Assembly: GCA_044224705.1 (NCBI GenBank)
Contig: JBGAJY010000192.1
Coordinates: 1-10,558 of the forward strand
Direction: 5' to 3'
Origin: M3007 sp044224705
GTDB lineage: Bacteria > Bacteroidota > Bacteroidia > Chitinophagales > Saprospiraceae
DNA length: 10,558 nucleotides
Shown piece by piece: positions 5,399 through 10,558 of the stretch (positions within the stretch are counted from its first letter, which is position 1; every line of letters starts with the position of its first letter). The position numbers and the translations under genes are program-made. Under the pieces are notes generated by a model. The model was given only the letters and a program-made list of their open reading frames with translations. It made no database searches and had not been told where the DNA came from.

Positions 5399-8328
5399 AA
5401 CCGCCCGGTCCAGCTCTCCGCCACCTCGGCCACCACCTCTGGCGTTCCCTCCGCGATGATCCTGCCGCCTCTTGCTCCCCCGTCCGGGCCTACGTCGATC
5501 ACGTAATCGGCTTGTTTGATCACGTCCAGATTGTGCTCGATGACGACGATTGTATTGCCTTTTTCCACCAGTTTGTTCAGCACGGAAAGCAGCTGTCGGA
5601 TGTCCTCGAAATGCAGGCCCGTGGTGGGTTCGTCGAGGATGTATATCGTGCGACCGGTGTCTTTTTTCGACAATTCTTCGGCGAGTTTGACGCGCTGGGC
5701 TTCGCCGCCGGAGAGCGTCGTGGCCTGTTGCCCGAGGGTGATGTAACCCAGCCCCACGTCCTGCAACGTCTTGATTTTCCGGTAAATATTCGGGATCGCG
5801 GAAAAGAACTCCACGGCCTCGTCGATGGTCATGTCGAGCACGTCGGAGATGCTTTTGCCTTTGTAGAGCACTTCGAGCGTTTCGCGGTTGTAGCGGCGGC
5901 CGAGGCAGCGCTCGCAGGGCACCGACACGTCGGGCAGGAAGTTCATTTCGATGACGCGCATGCCGCCGCCTTCGCACACCTCGCAGCGCCCGCCTTTGAC
6001 GTTGAAGGAAAACCGACCGGGCTGGTAGCCGCGGATGCGGGCCTCGGGGGTGTCGGCAAACATCTTGCGGATGTCGCCAAACACGTTGGTGTAGGTGGCC
6101 GGATTGGAGCGCGGCGTGCGCCCGATGGGGCTTTGGTCGATCTCGATCACTTTGTCGAGCAGGTCCAGACCGACCACTTTTTCATACGGCAGCGGCCGTT
6201 TCAGGGCATTGAAAAAATGGCTTTGCAGGATGGGGTACAAGGTCTCGTTGATCAGGCTGGATTTGCCCGAACCGCTTACGCCCGTGACGCAGGTAAAGGT
6301 GCCCAACGGCAGGCGCAGGGTCACGTTTTTCAGGTTGTGGCCCGTGGCGCCGTGCAGTTCGAGCCACTGGCCGTTACCCGGGCGCCGCACTTTGGGCACC
6401 TCGATGCGGGCGCGGTTGGCGAGGTAATCGCTCGTGATCGTTTTGTTTTTCATGAATTGCGCCGGCGTGCCGATGTCGACGATCTGGCCGCCGTGTTTGC
6501 CGGCGCCGGGTCCGAGGTCGATCAGGTAGTCGGATTCGAGCATGATGTCCTTGTCGTGTTCCACCACCAGGACCGTGTTGCCGATGTCGCGCAGGGCTTT
6601 GAGGGCTTCGATCAGGCGCTGGTTGTCGCGCTGGTGCAGACCGATGGAGGGCTCGTCGAGGATGTAGGTGATGCCCGTGAGTTGCGAGCCGATCTGCGTG
6701 GCGAGCCGGATGCGCTGGCTTTCGCCGCCGGACAGGGAGCGCGCCGGGCGGTTGAGCGCTAGGTAGTCGAGGCCCACTTTCAGCAGGAATTTCAGGCGGA
6801 AGCGAATTTCTTTCAACACGTCCTTGGCGATAGCGCGCTGGCGTTCGCTCATGTCCTCCTCGATGCCGTCGAGCGTGCCATAGAGTTCGTTCAGGTCCAG
6901 TTCGGCGAGTTCGGAAATGTTCTTTTCGGCGATTTTGAACCAAAGGCTTTCCTTTTTCAGGCGGGTGCCGTTGCATTCGGGGCAGGTCATAACGGCCAGG
7001 AAATCCTCGGCCCACTGGCGGATTTTTTCCGAAGTCGTGTCCGAATACCAGCGTTTGAGCATGTTGACGATGCCCTCGGCGGCGAGGTTGTAGGTCCACT
7101 CGTCGTCGCCGTAGGTGGTGGTCACCTCCACCGGCTCGCCGCTGCCGTAGAGGATGGTGTTGAGCGCGTCGGGAGAAATTTCTTTCACGGGTGTGCTGAA
7201 CGTGAAGTTGTATTTCTTGCCCAGCGAGCGCAATTGTTTGAAAATAAAATTGTCGCGCACCTCGCCCAGCGGCACGATAGCCATGTCGTTGATACTTTTT
7301 GTGTCGTCGGGGATGACGCGTTTCATGTCCACTTCGTGCACTTCGCCGAGGCCTTTGCAATGCGGGCACATGCCGTAGGGCGAATTGAAGGAAAAGGTAT
7401 TGGGCGACGGCTCCTCGTAGCTGAGGCCCGATTCGGAGTCCATCAGGCGTTTGGAGAAAATCTGAAGATTCGAGGATTTGAGGATTTGAGGATTGGATTG
7501 TTGAGGATTCGTGGGGTCTGGATTTGTGGGAGCATTTTTCAAATCCTCCGATCCTCGAACCTTCGAATCCTCAAGATCGAGCACCTGCACCATCCCGTCG
7601 CCCAGCCGCAGCGCTGTTTTTACGGATTCGCTCAGCCGCTCGCCGCGGTCGTCGCCCATGATGAGCCGGTCGACCACGATTTCGATATCGTGGATTTTGT
7701 AGCGGTCCACCTGCATGCCGGGCGTGATGTCGAGCACTTCGCCGTCGACGCGGATTTTGGTGTAGCCCTGCTTGCGCACCTGTTCGAACAGTTCGCGGTA
7801 ATGGCCTTTGCGGGAGCGGATCACCGGGGCGAGCAGGATGATTTTTTTGCCGGCAAACTGTTCTGAAATCTGGCTAATGATCTGATCCTCCGTGAATTTG
7901 ACCATTTTTTTGCCGCTCACGTACGAGTACGCGTCGCCGGCCCGGGCAAAGAGCAGGCGCAGAAAATCGTACACTTCGGTGACGGTACCCACTGTGGAGC
8001 GCGGGTTGCGGCCCGTGGTTTTTTGCTCGATGGAAATGACCGGCGAGAGGCCGGTGATCTGTTCCACGTCGGGGCGTTCCATTTCGCCGATGAACTGGCG
8101 GGCGTAGCTCGACAGCGTTTCCATAAAGCGCCGCTGGCCTTCGGCGTAAATAGTATCGAAGGCCAGGCTGGACTTGCCGGAGCCGCTGATGCCCGTGAGC
8201 ACCACGAGGCGGTTGCGCGGGATGCGGACATCCACGTTTTTGAGGTTGTGGACGCGGGCGCCCGTGACTTCGATGAACTCCTGTGCGGAGGATTCGGGCG
8301 GCATCGCCGCTGCGGTGTTTTTGGCCAT
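5374..8328 (-). CDS. uvrA: Excinuclease ABC subunit A (UvrA) with an in-frame repeat-derived insert
   Basis: A 984-residue UvrA, the damage-recognition ATPase of nucleotide excision repair that loads UvrB onto lesions. Both ABC modules are complete. Walker A motifs are GISGSGKSS (about residues 46-54) and GVSGSGKSS in the second half. The signatures are LSGGESQRIRLA and LSGGEAQRVKLA. The Walker B regions are YILDEPSIGLH and YILDEPTTGLH. The C-terminal zinc module is intact (CEVC...CERC). The first zinc module keeps only CPHC; the preceding CxxC pair known from E. coli is replaced by an MDSESGLSYEEP segment. The protein is longer than the roughly 940-950 residues usual in the family because of a low-complexity stretch at about residues 250-292, rich in Asn, Pro, Gln and Ser. 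This stretch is encoded by a palindromic repeat (7461-7577) just before FSKRLMD and the zinc module. No frameshift is seen. The ATG at 8328 follows its own promoter box by about 50 nt. It is the only excision-repair gene in the window. Confidence 0.97.
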   Translation of the reverse strand: MAKNTAAAMPPESSAQEFIEVTGARVHNLKNVDVRIPRNRLVVLTGISGSGKSSLAFDTIYAEGQRRFMETLSSYARQFIGEMERPDVEQITGLSPVISIEQKTTGRNPRSTVGTVTEVYDFLRLLFARAGDAYSYVSGKKMVKFTEDQIISQISEQFAGKKIILLAPVIRSRKGHYRELFEQVRKQGYTKIRVDGEVLDITPGMQVDRYKIHDIEIVVDRLIMGDDRGERLSESVKTALRLGDGMVQVLDLEDSKVRGSEDLKNAPTNPDPTNPQQSNPQILKSSNLQIFSKRLMDSESGLSYEEPSPNTFSFNSPYGMCPHCKGLGEVHEVDMKRVIPDDTKSINDMAIVPLGEVRDNFIFKQLRSLGKKYNFTFSTPVKEISPDALNTILYGSGEPVEVTTTYGDDEWTYNLAAEGIVNMLKRWYSDTTSEKIRQWAEDFLAVMTCPECNGTRLKKESLWFKIAEKNISELAELDLNELYGTLDGIEEDMSERQRAIAKDVLKEIRFRLKFLLKVGLDYLALNRPARSLSGGESQRIRLATQIGSQLTGITYILDEPSIGLHQRDNQRLIEALKALRDIGNTVLVVEHDKDIMLESDYLIDLGPGAGKHGGQIVDIGTPAQFMKNKTITSDYLANRARIEVPKVRRPGNGQWLELHGATGHNLKNVTLRLPLGTFTCVTGVSGSGKSSLINETLYPILQSHFFNALKRPLPYEKVVGLDLLDKVIEIDQSPIGRTPRSNPATYTNVFGDIRKMFADTPEARIRGYQPGRFSFNVKGGRCEVCEGGGMRVIEMNFLPDVSVPCERCLGRRYNRETLEVLYKGKSISDVLDMTIDEAVEFFSAIPNIYRKIKTLQDVGLGYITLGQQATTLSGGEAQRVKLAEELSKKDTGRTIYILDEPTTGLHFEDIRQLLSVLNKLVEKGNTIVVIEHNLDVIKQADYVIDVGPDGGARGGRIIAEGTPEVVAEVAESWTGRFLKAELIH
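7461..7577. repeat. Palindromic repeat element inserted in frame in uvrA
   Basis: The left arm (about 7461-7494) contains GAGGATTTGAGGATTTGAGG, an 8-nt tandem repeat of GAGGATTT. The right arm (about 7541-7577) is its imperfect reverse complement, with units AAATCCTC, GATCCTCG and GAATCCTC. Aligning the arms by eye gives 26 matches over 32 positions, separated by about 46 nt. The element is translated in uvrA without a stop, giving the segment NPQILKSSNLQIF at its 3' arm. This repetitive composition is unlike the rest of uvrA. Confidence 0.8.
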
Positions 8329-8375
8329 GGCCGGTAAAACGCTGGAAACGGGTTTCGGTTGGAAAAAGCAACCCG

Positions 8376-8406
8376 CAAAGATAGGGCAAATGCGGAGGGT
8401 GGGAAA
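8376..8406 (-). promoter_or_regulatory. Promoter of uvrA
   Basis: The minus strand carries TATCTTTG (8376-8383), matching TAnnTTTG, with TTTC (8403-8406) 19 nt upstream as a near match to the -33 TTTG. Transcription would start near 8372 and give a leader of about 44 nt. No operator resembling a LexA box was recognised. Confidence 0.5.
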
Positions 8407-8439
8407 GAAAATTTAAAACAAAAGGTGTTTAATTGAAAC

Positions 8440-8471
8440 AAAAAAGCCGCTTGTATTTACAAGCGGCTTTT
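8440..8471 (-). terminator. Intrinsic terminator of the putative small RNA
   Basis: A 13-bp perfect stem (8442-8454 with 8459-8471) around the core GCCGCTTGT closes a 4-nt loop. On the minus strand it runs into six T residues; on the plus strand only four T follow, so it works best for minus-strand transcripts. It lies upstream of the uvrA promoter, so it does not end uvrA or the plus-strand gene, and needs a transcript starting further right. Confidence 0.8.
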
Positions 8472-8638
8472 GCATTCGACAGCGTACCTGTGTAAAGACC
8501 GGGGCACTCAACGTCCGAAACGATTCTATCGAATTGCAAAAAAATCAAAGGAGGAAATTACGCAATGCCACGTGCTATGTCTGAAAATTCAGGCCGCGCC
8601 GCGCAGACGTCCGAAGAACGATTTGCGCCTATTTCCGG
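8440..8638 (-). ncRNA. Putative structured small RNA (~200 nt), possibly 6S-like
   Basis: No gene explains this stretch, yet it has all the parts of an independent RNA gene on the minus strand: a promoter (8641-8671), about 200 nt of structured sequence, and a strong intrinsic terminator with a T run (8440-8471). Visible hairpins are 8601-8628 (GCGCA/TGCGC outer stem, CGTTC/GGACG inner stem), 8581-8592 (CTGAA/TTCAG), 8521-8531 (CGAT/ATCG), and a stem ATTGC/GCAAT (8562-8566 with 8533-8537) whose 24-nt loop shows CCTCCTTT. The 5' end ACCGG (8635-8639) can pair with CCGGT (8498-8502), and this can extend with GGCGC/GTGCC in competition with the first hairpin. Length and long-range closing pairing would suit 6S RNA, known in Bacteroidota at a similar size, but I cannot identify the family. 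It could also be a regulatory leader that sometimes reads through into uvrA, although uvrA seems to have its own promoter. Confidence 0.5.
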
Positions 8639-8640
8639 TA

Positions 8641-8671
8641 CAAATTTACGGTTTTCCACCCAATTCTCCAA
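8641..8671 (-). promoter_or_regulatory. Promoter of the putative small RNA
   Basis: On the minus strand TTG (8669-8671) is followed after 20 nt by TAAATTTG (8641-8648), a full match to TAnnTTTG with suitable -33 spacing. The predicted start is about 8636-8639, where the structured region begins. Confidence 0.55.
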
Positions 8672-8693
8672 GCCAACGAGTCGTTACATCCCC

Positions 8694-9575
8694 ATGCACC
8701 GCCGCCTTTCCCTGTTCATTTTTCTCCTTCCTGCCTGCTCCCTTGCCCAAAACCTCGTCTGTGACGGCATCCTGTTTTGGGACAGCGTGGACTGGGAGCG
8801 CACGGACGTGGTCACTTATCCCACGGAAAAATATGTCGTGACCTGCGCCGTGCGGCGCTACTACGGCGACCGCCGCGACATCCGGGAGGAATTTATCCGC
8901 ATCGATGCGGATAACTGGCTGTTCAATTCCTACGACACTACCGGCGCCTACCGCTACCGCCACGGGCGCATGGCCGTTGACCGGCTCCACCCGCGCATCG
9001 ATACCTCCCTGACTTTCGACCCGGAAACCTACGAGGAGCTTTGGCACCTCGATACGACCTGGCGGCTCCGTGCGGAGGGTTTTTGGTTGGAAACCGATAC
9101 AGCACATTATTTATGGCAGGGCGAATACACACACGGACAGCGACAGGGTGACTGGGTCAAAGGCCGGGAAATCGCCCCTGGTATTGTCGATTTCAGAAGC
9201 CTGGCCTTTGAAAATGGCATAATCGTCGAAGAAAAACAACTCAACCTGGCCCTGACCAGCGATACCCTCGCCGCAAAAGCGGCATTGGCCGGCACCTGGA
9301 TGTTCTGTAAAGGCCGGGACCATCAGTATGTTTTGAAAAAATGGGACGGCCCGCGCCCGGAGTGGTGCGAAGGCAACCACCACGGGACGTCCATGCTTTT
9401 TTTTCTGGAAAACGGCGCCGTCCAGCGCTGCATTCCGGATGGGTTAGTGAAAATGGGCGCCTGGCAACTGTCGCCAAGCATGGAGCTGCACATCGATTGG
9501 GACGACGGCAGCGGGAGTCGCTACAAAATCCGCTCTCTGATTGGCTTTGATCTACTGCTGCAACCGCTGGACTAG
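8694..9575 (+). CDS. Exported protein with lipocalin-like C-terminal domain, function unknown
   Basis: A 293-residue protein starting MHRRLSLFIFLLPACSLAQ, a classic signal peptide with a likely cut after residue 18; the LPAC tetrad could be read as a weak lipobox but has Pro at -2. The frame is open upstream to an ATG at 8565 preceded by GGAGG, but that would put the signal peptide inside the protein, so 8694 is chosen. Residues about 60-180 contain a MORN/YwqK-like segment (YLWQGEYTHGQRQGDWVKG). The final 100 residues (LAGTWMF, FFLENGAVQRC, MGAWQLS, LHIDWDDG, YKIRSLIGFDLLLQP) have the 'it weighs / output / L-L-L' pattern of lipocalin-like beta-barrel domains common in exported Bacteroidota proteins. 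It probably acts in the envelope. It stands alone, divergent from the small RNA and uvrA. No -7 box was found for it. Confidence 0.85.
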   Translation: MHRRLSLFIFLLPACSLAQNLVCDGILFWDSVDWERTDVVTYPTEKYVVTCAVRRYYGDRRDIREEFIRIDADNWLFNSYDTTGAYRYRHGRMAVDRLHPRIDTSLTFDPETYEELWHLDTTWRLRAEGFWLETDTAHYLWQGEYTHGQRQGDWVKGREIAPGIVDFRSLAFENGIIVEEKQLNLALTSDTLAAKAALAGTWMFCKGRDHQYVLKKWDGPRPEWCEGNHHGTSMLFFLENGAVQRCIPDGLVKMGAWQLSPSMELHIDWDDGSGSRYKIRSLIGFDLLLQPLD

Positions 9576-9603
9576 TGGGTGTTGAAAATGCCAGGGGCGT
9601 GTA

Positions 9604-9673
9604 GACCTCGGAGGTTGGCGGCGGGAATTTCAGAATAACCGATCATTTTCAAGCGCCGCCAAGCTCCGAGGTC
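9604..9673. repeat. Palindromic element with 20-nt arms
   Basis: The left arm (9604-9623) begins GACCTCGGAGGTTGG and the right arm (9654-9673) is its reverse complement with a single mismatch (19 of 20). A 30-nt loop separates them. It sits 28 nt after the stop of the plus-strand gene, so it could also help end that transcript, although no T run follows. Confidence 0.8.
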
Positions 9674-9698
9674 CCTTCTTCCCGGCATGGCGTGACGC

Positions 9699-9732
9699 AA
9701 AAAAGCCGCCCAGGAATCCTCCCGGACGGCTT
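9699..9732 (-). terminator. Intrinsic terminator of the Hsp20 gene
   Basis: On the minus strand a 9-bp stem AAGCCGTCC/GGGCGGCTT (one G-T pair) is followed by six T residues counting those shared with the stem. It begins 24 nt after the Hsp20 stop codon. Confidence 0.75.
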
Positions 9733-9755
9733 CAACTTCATACGATAGATCCAAT

Positions 9756-10196
9756 TTACGCCACAGCGATTTCCTGCACCGGCCCCGCAAACTCGGGCCG
9801 TTTGGGCAGCGTCACCTGCAGCACGCCGTCGGCGTAGCGCGCGGTGATGAGGTCGCTTTCGACCTTGCTGCTGAGTTGGAAACGCCGTTCGAAGGGTGCG
9901 ATGCGGAACTCGTTGCGCAGCCGGCGGTTGTTGTCGCCACCGGTGTCGGCGCGTTCGGAGGAGATGGTGAGCACCTCGTCGGCGATGCTCAGGCGAAAGT
10001 CCTCCTTGCTGCGGCCGGGCGCGGCCAGGTAGATTTCATAGCTGTCGTCGGTTTCCTCGACGTTGGCGGGCGGACCGGCTGCGCCGCGCCCCTGGAATTG
10101 GCCCCAGCGGCGTTCCCAGCCGTGGTGGTGGTGTTGATGTTGTCCGTAGTGGGAATCGCGCCAGGCGCCTTCCCATCTTGCATGTCGATGGCACAT
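9756..10196 (-). CDS. hsp20: Small heat-shock protein, Hsp20/alpha-crystallin family
   Basis: A 146-residue ATP-independent holdase chaperone that binds unfolding proteins in the cytoplasm. The alpha-crystallin domain covers about residues 44-138, from ANVEETDDSYEIYLAAPG to the conserved ADGVLQVTLPK motif that matches the A-x-x-x-n-G-v-L signature. The C-terminal tail ends QEIAVA, an I-x-V variant of the I-x-I motif used for oligomer assembly. The N-terminal arm is unusual: eight histidines in the first 25 residues, including HQHHHH, plus four tryptophans within about 31 residues. This could bind metal, but that is inference. The ATG at 10196 is the first in frame after an A/T-rich leader. 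No TAnnTTTG box was found upstream; the region is filled with repeats, so its heat-shock control is not visible. A terminator follows at 9699-9732, suggesting a single-gene transcript. Confidence 0.93.
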   Translation of the reverse strand: MCHRHARWEGAWRDSHYGQHQHHHHGWERRWGQFQGRGAAGPPANVEETDDSYEIYLAAPGRSKEDFRLSIADEVLTISSERADTGGDNNRRLRNEFRIAPFERRFQLSSKVESDLITARYADGVLQVTLPKRPEFAGPVQEIAVA

Positions 10197-10207
10197 ATTT
10201 AAGAGAG

Positions 10208-10271
10208 GGTTGATGATGGTTAGTAAGCAGGTTAATAAGGGTTGATGAAGTTTATAGGGTTTATAAAAAGG
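10208..10271. repeat. Tandem GGTTRATRA-type repeat
   Basis: Six degenerate 9-12-nt units follow one another, including GGTTGATGAT, GGTTAGTAAG, GGTTAATAAG, GGTTGATGAA, GTTTATAGG and GTTTATAAA. The last four form the left arm of the palindromic element at 10230-10396. Confidence 0.6.
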
Positions 10272-10396
10272 TGGAGGGCATGAACTACCTTTTTCATAAT
10301 CCTATCAACCAGAAGTTGATGAAGGTTTAAAAATTAGTTGAGAGCATAAACTACCCTTTTTATAAACCCTATAAACTTCATCAATCCTTATCAACC
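10230..10396. repeat. Long inverted-repeat element (42-nt arms)
   Basis: The arms at 10230-10271 and 10355-10396 are reverse complements in 40 of 42 positions, with a core of ATGAAGTTTATAGGGTTTAT. The 83-nt centre holds related pieces (CATGAACTACC at 10280-10290 and CATAAACTACC at 10345-10355; CTATCAACC and TTGATGAAGG), so each half can also fold locally. It fills the space between the Hsp20 start and the stop of the gene at the right edge. It codes for nothing visible and has no transposase. Confidence 0.85.
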
Positions 10397-10402
10397 AATT
10401 TA

Positions 10403-10558
10403 TCAAAGAATTTCAATCGTGCGATAGCCGGCGAGCGGTTCGCCCTTGCCGCGCGGCTGGCGCGGGTCGAGGGCGTCGGCGTCGGGGCGGCCCGTGAAGT
10501 CGCCGTTGTTCAGGGAAGCGGCGTACCCGGGCGGCCAGGAATAGTGGCGGTAGCCGGG
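10403..10558 (-). CDS. C-terminal 51 residues of an unidentified protein (cut by window edge)
   Basis: The minus-strand frame entering at 10558 is open to a TGA at 10403-10405 and is G+C-rich like its neighbours. It encodes a Pro-, Gly- and Arg-rich tail beginning PGYRHYSWPPGYAA and ending AGYRTIEIL. The segment is too short for me to assign a family. Third positions are strongly G/C, which supports real coding. The stop is 7 nt from the inverted-repeat element, which could act as its transcript end. Confidence 0.65.
   Translation of the reverse strand, partial: PGYRHYSWPPGYAASLNNGDFTGRPDADALDPRQPRGKGEPLAGYRTIEIL

Noticed and set aside
5512..6762. Plus-strand open frame of 416 codons
   Set aside because: It lies wholly antisense to uvrA, whose motifs are unambiguous, and has the Val/Ala/Gly/Asp/His-rich composition expected from the reverse of GC-rich coding DNA.
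8440..8471. Terminator for the plus-strand exported-protein gene or for uvrA
   Set aside because: It lies upstream of both divergent genes, so it cannot end either; it is assigned to the putative small RNA.
8565..8693. Upstream start with a GGAGG ribosome-binding site for the plus-strand gene
   Set aside because: It would bury a clear signal peptide 43 residues inside the protein, and the GGAGG is the complement of a loop in the putative small RNA.
10208..10396. Possible CRISPR array
   Set aside because: The repeats are 9-12 nt, degenerate and abutting, with an inverted arrangement and no spacers of constant size.

Overview
The window looks like a chromosomal segment of a GC-rich member of the Bacteroidota, probably Saprospiraceae or a close relative. 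Three things point that way. Most start codons lack a Shine-Dalgarno sequence. Several genes are preceded by the Bacteroidota -7 box TAnnTTTG. The gene families (an RprX-like sensor kinase, Sec-exported proteins of unknown function, UvrA, XerC/D, Hsp20) fit the phylum. The placement is by family resemblance only; no rRNA or tRNA is present.

Layout, left to right. Bases 1-2492 carry three minus-strand genes: the N-terminal part of an exported protein that runs off the left edge, a XerC/XerD-type tyrosine recombinase, and an exported protein of unknown function. A divergent region of about 180 bp leads to a plus-strand sensor histidine kinase (2671-4152) with no response regulator beside it. 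Next comes an AT-richer block (about 4170-5370) with a small membrane protein on the plus strand and a VapBC-like toxin-antitoxin pair on the minus strand. uvrA (minus, 5374-8328) follows and carries an unusual in-frame insert made of a palindromic repeat. The 365 bp upstream of uvrA hold its own promoter and, in my reading, a separate minus-strand structured RNA gene with promoter and intrinsic terminator. The right part holds a plus-strand exported protein with a lipocalin-like C-terminus, two palindromic repeat elements, a minus-strand Hsp20 chaperone with a His-rich N-terminus and its own terminator, and the last 51 codons of another minus-strand gene at the right edge.

The genes do not form one pathway. 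They are housekeeping DNA functions (recombinase, excision repair), stress response (Hsp20), signalling, exported proteins, and a probable acquired toxin-antitoxin block. The most interesting signals are outside ordinary coding sequence: the palindromic insert translated as part of UvrA (7461-7577), the putative small RNA at 8440-8638, a 167-bp element with 42-nt inverted arms at 10230-10396, and several unrelated families of short purine-rich tandem repeats at gene boundaries.
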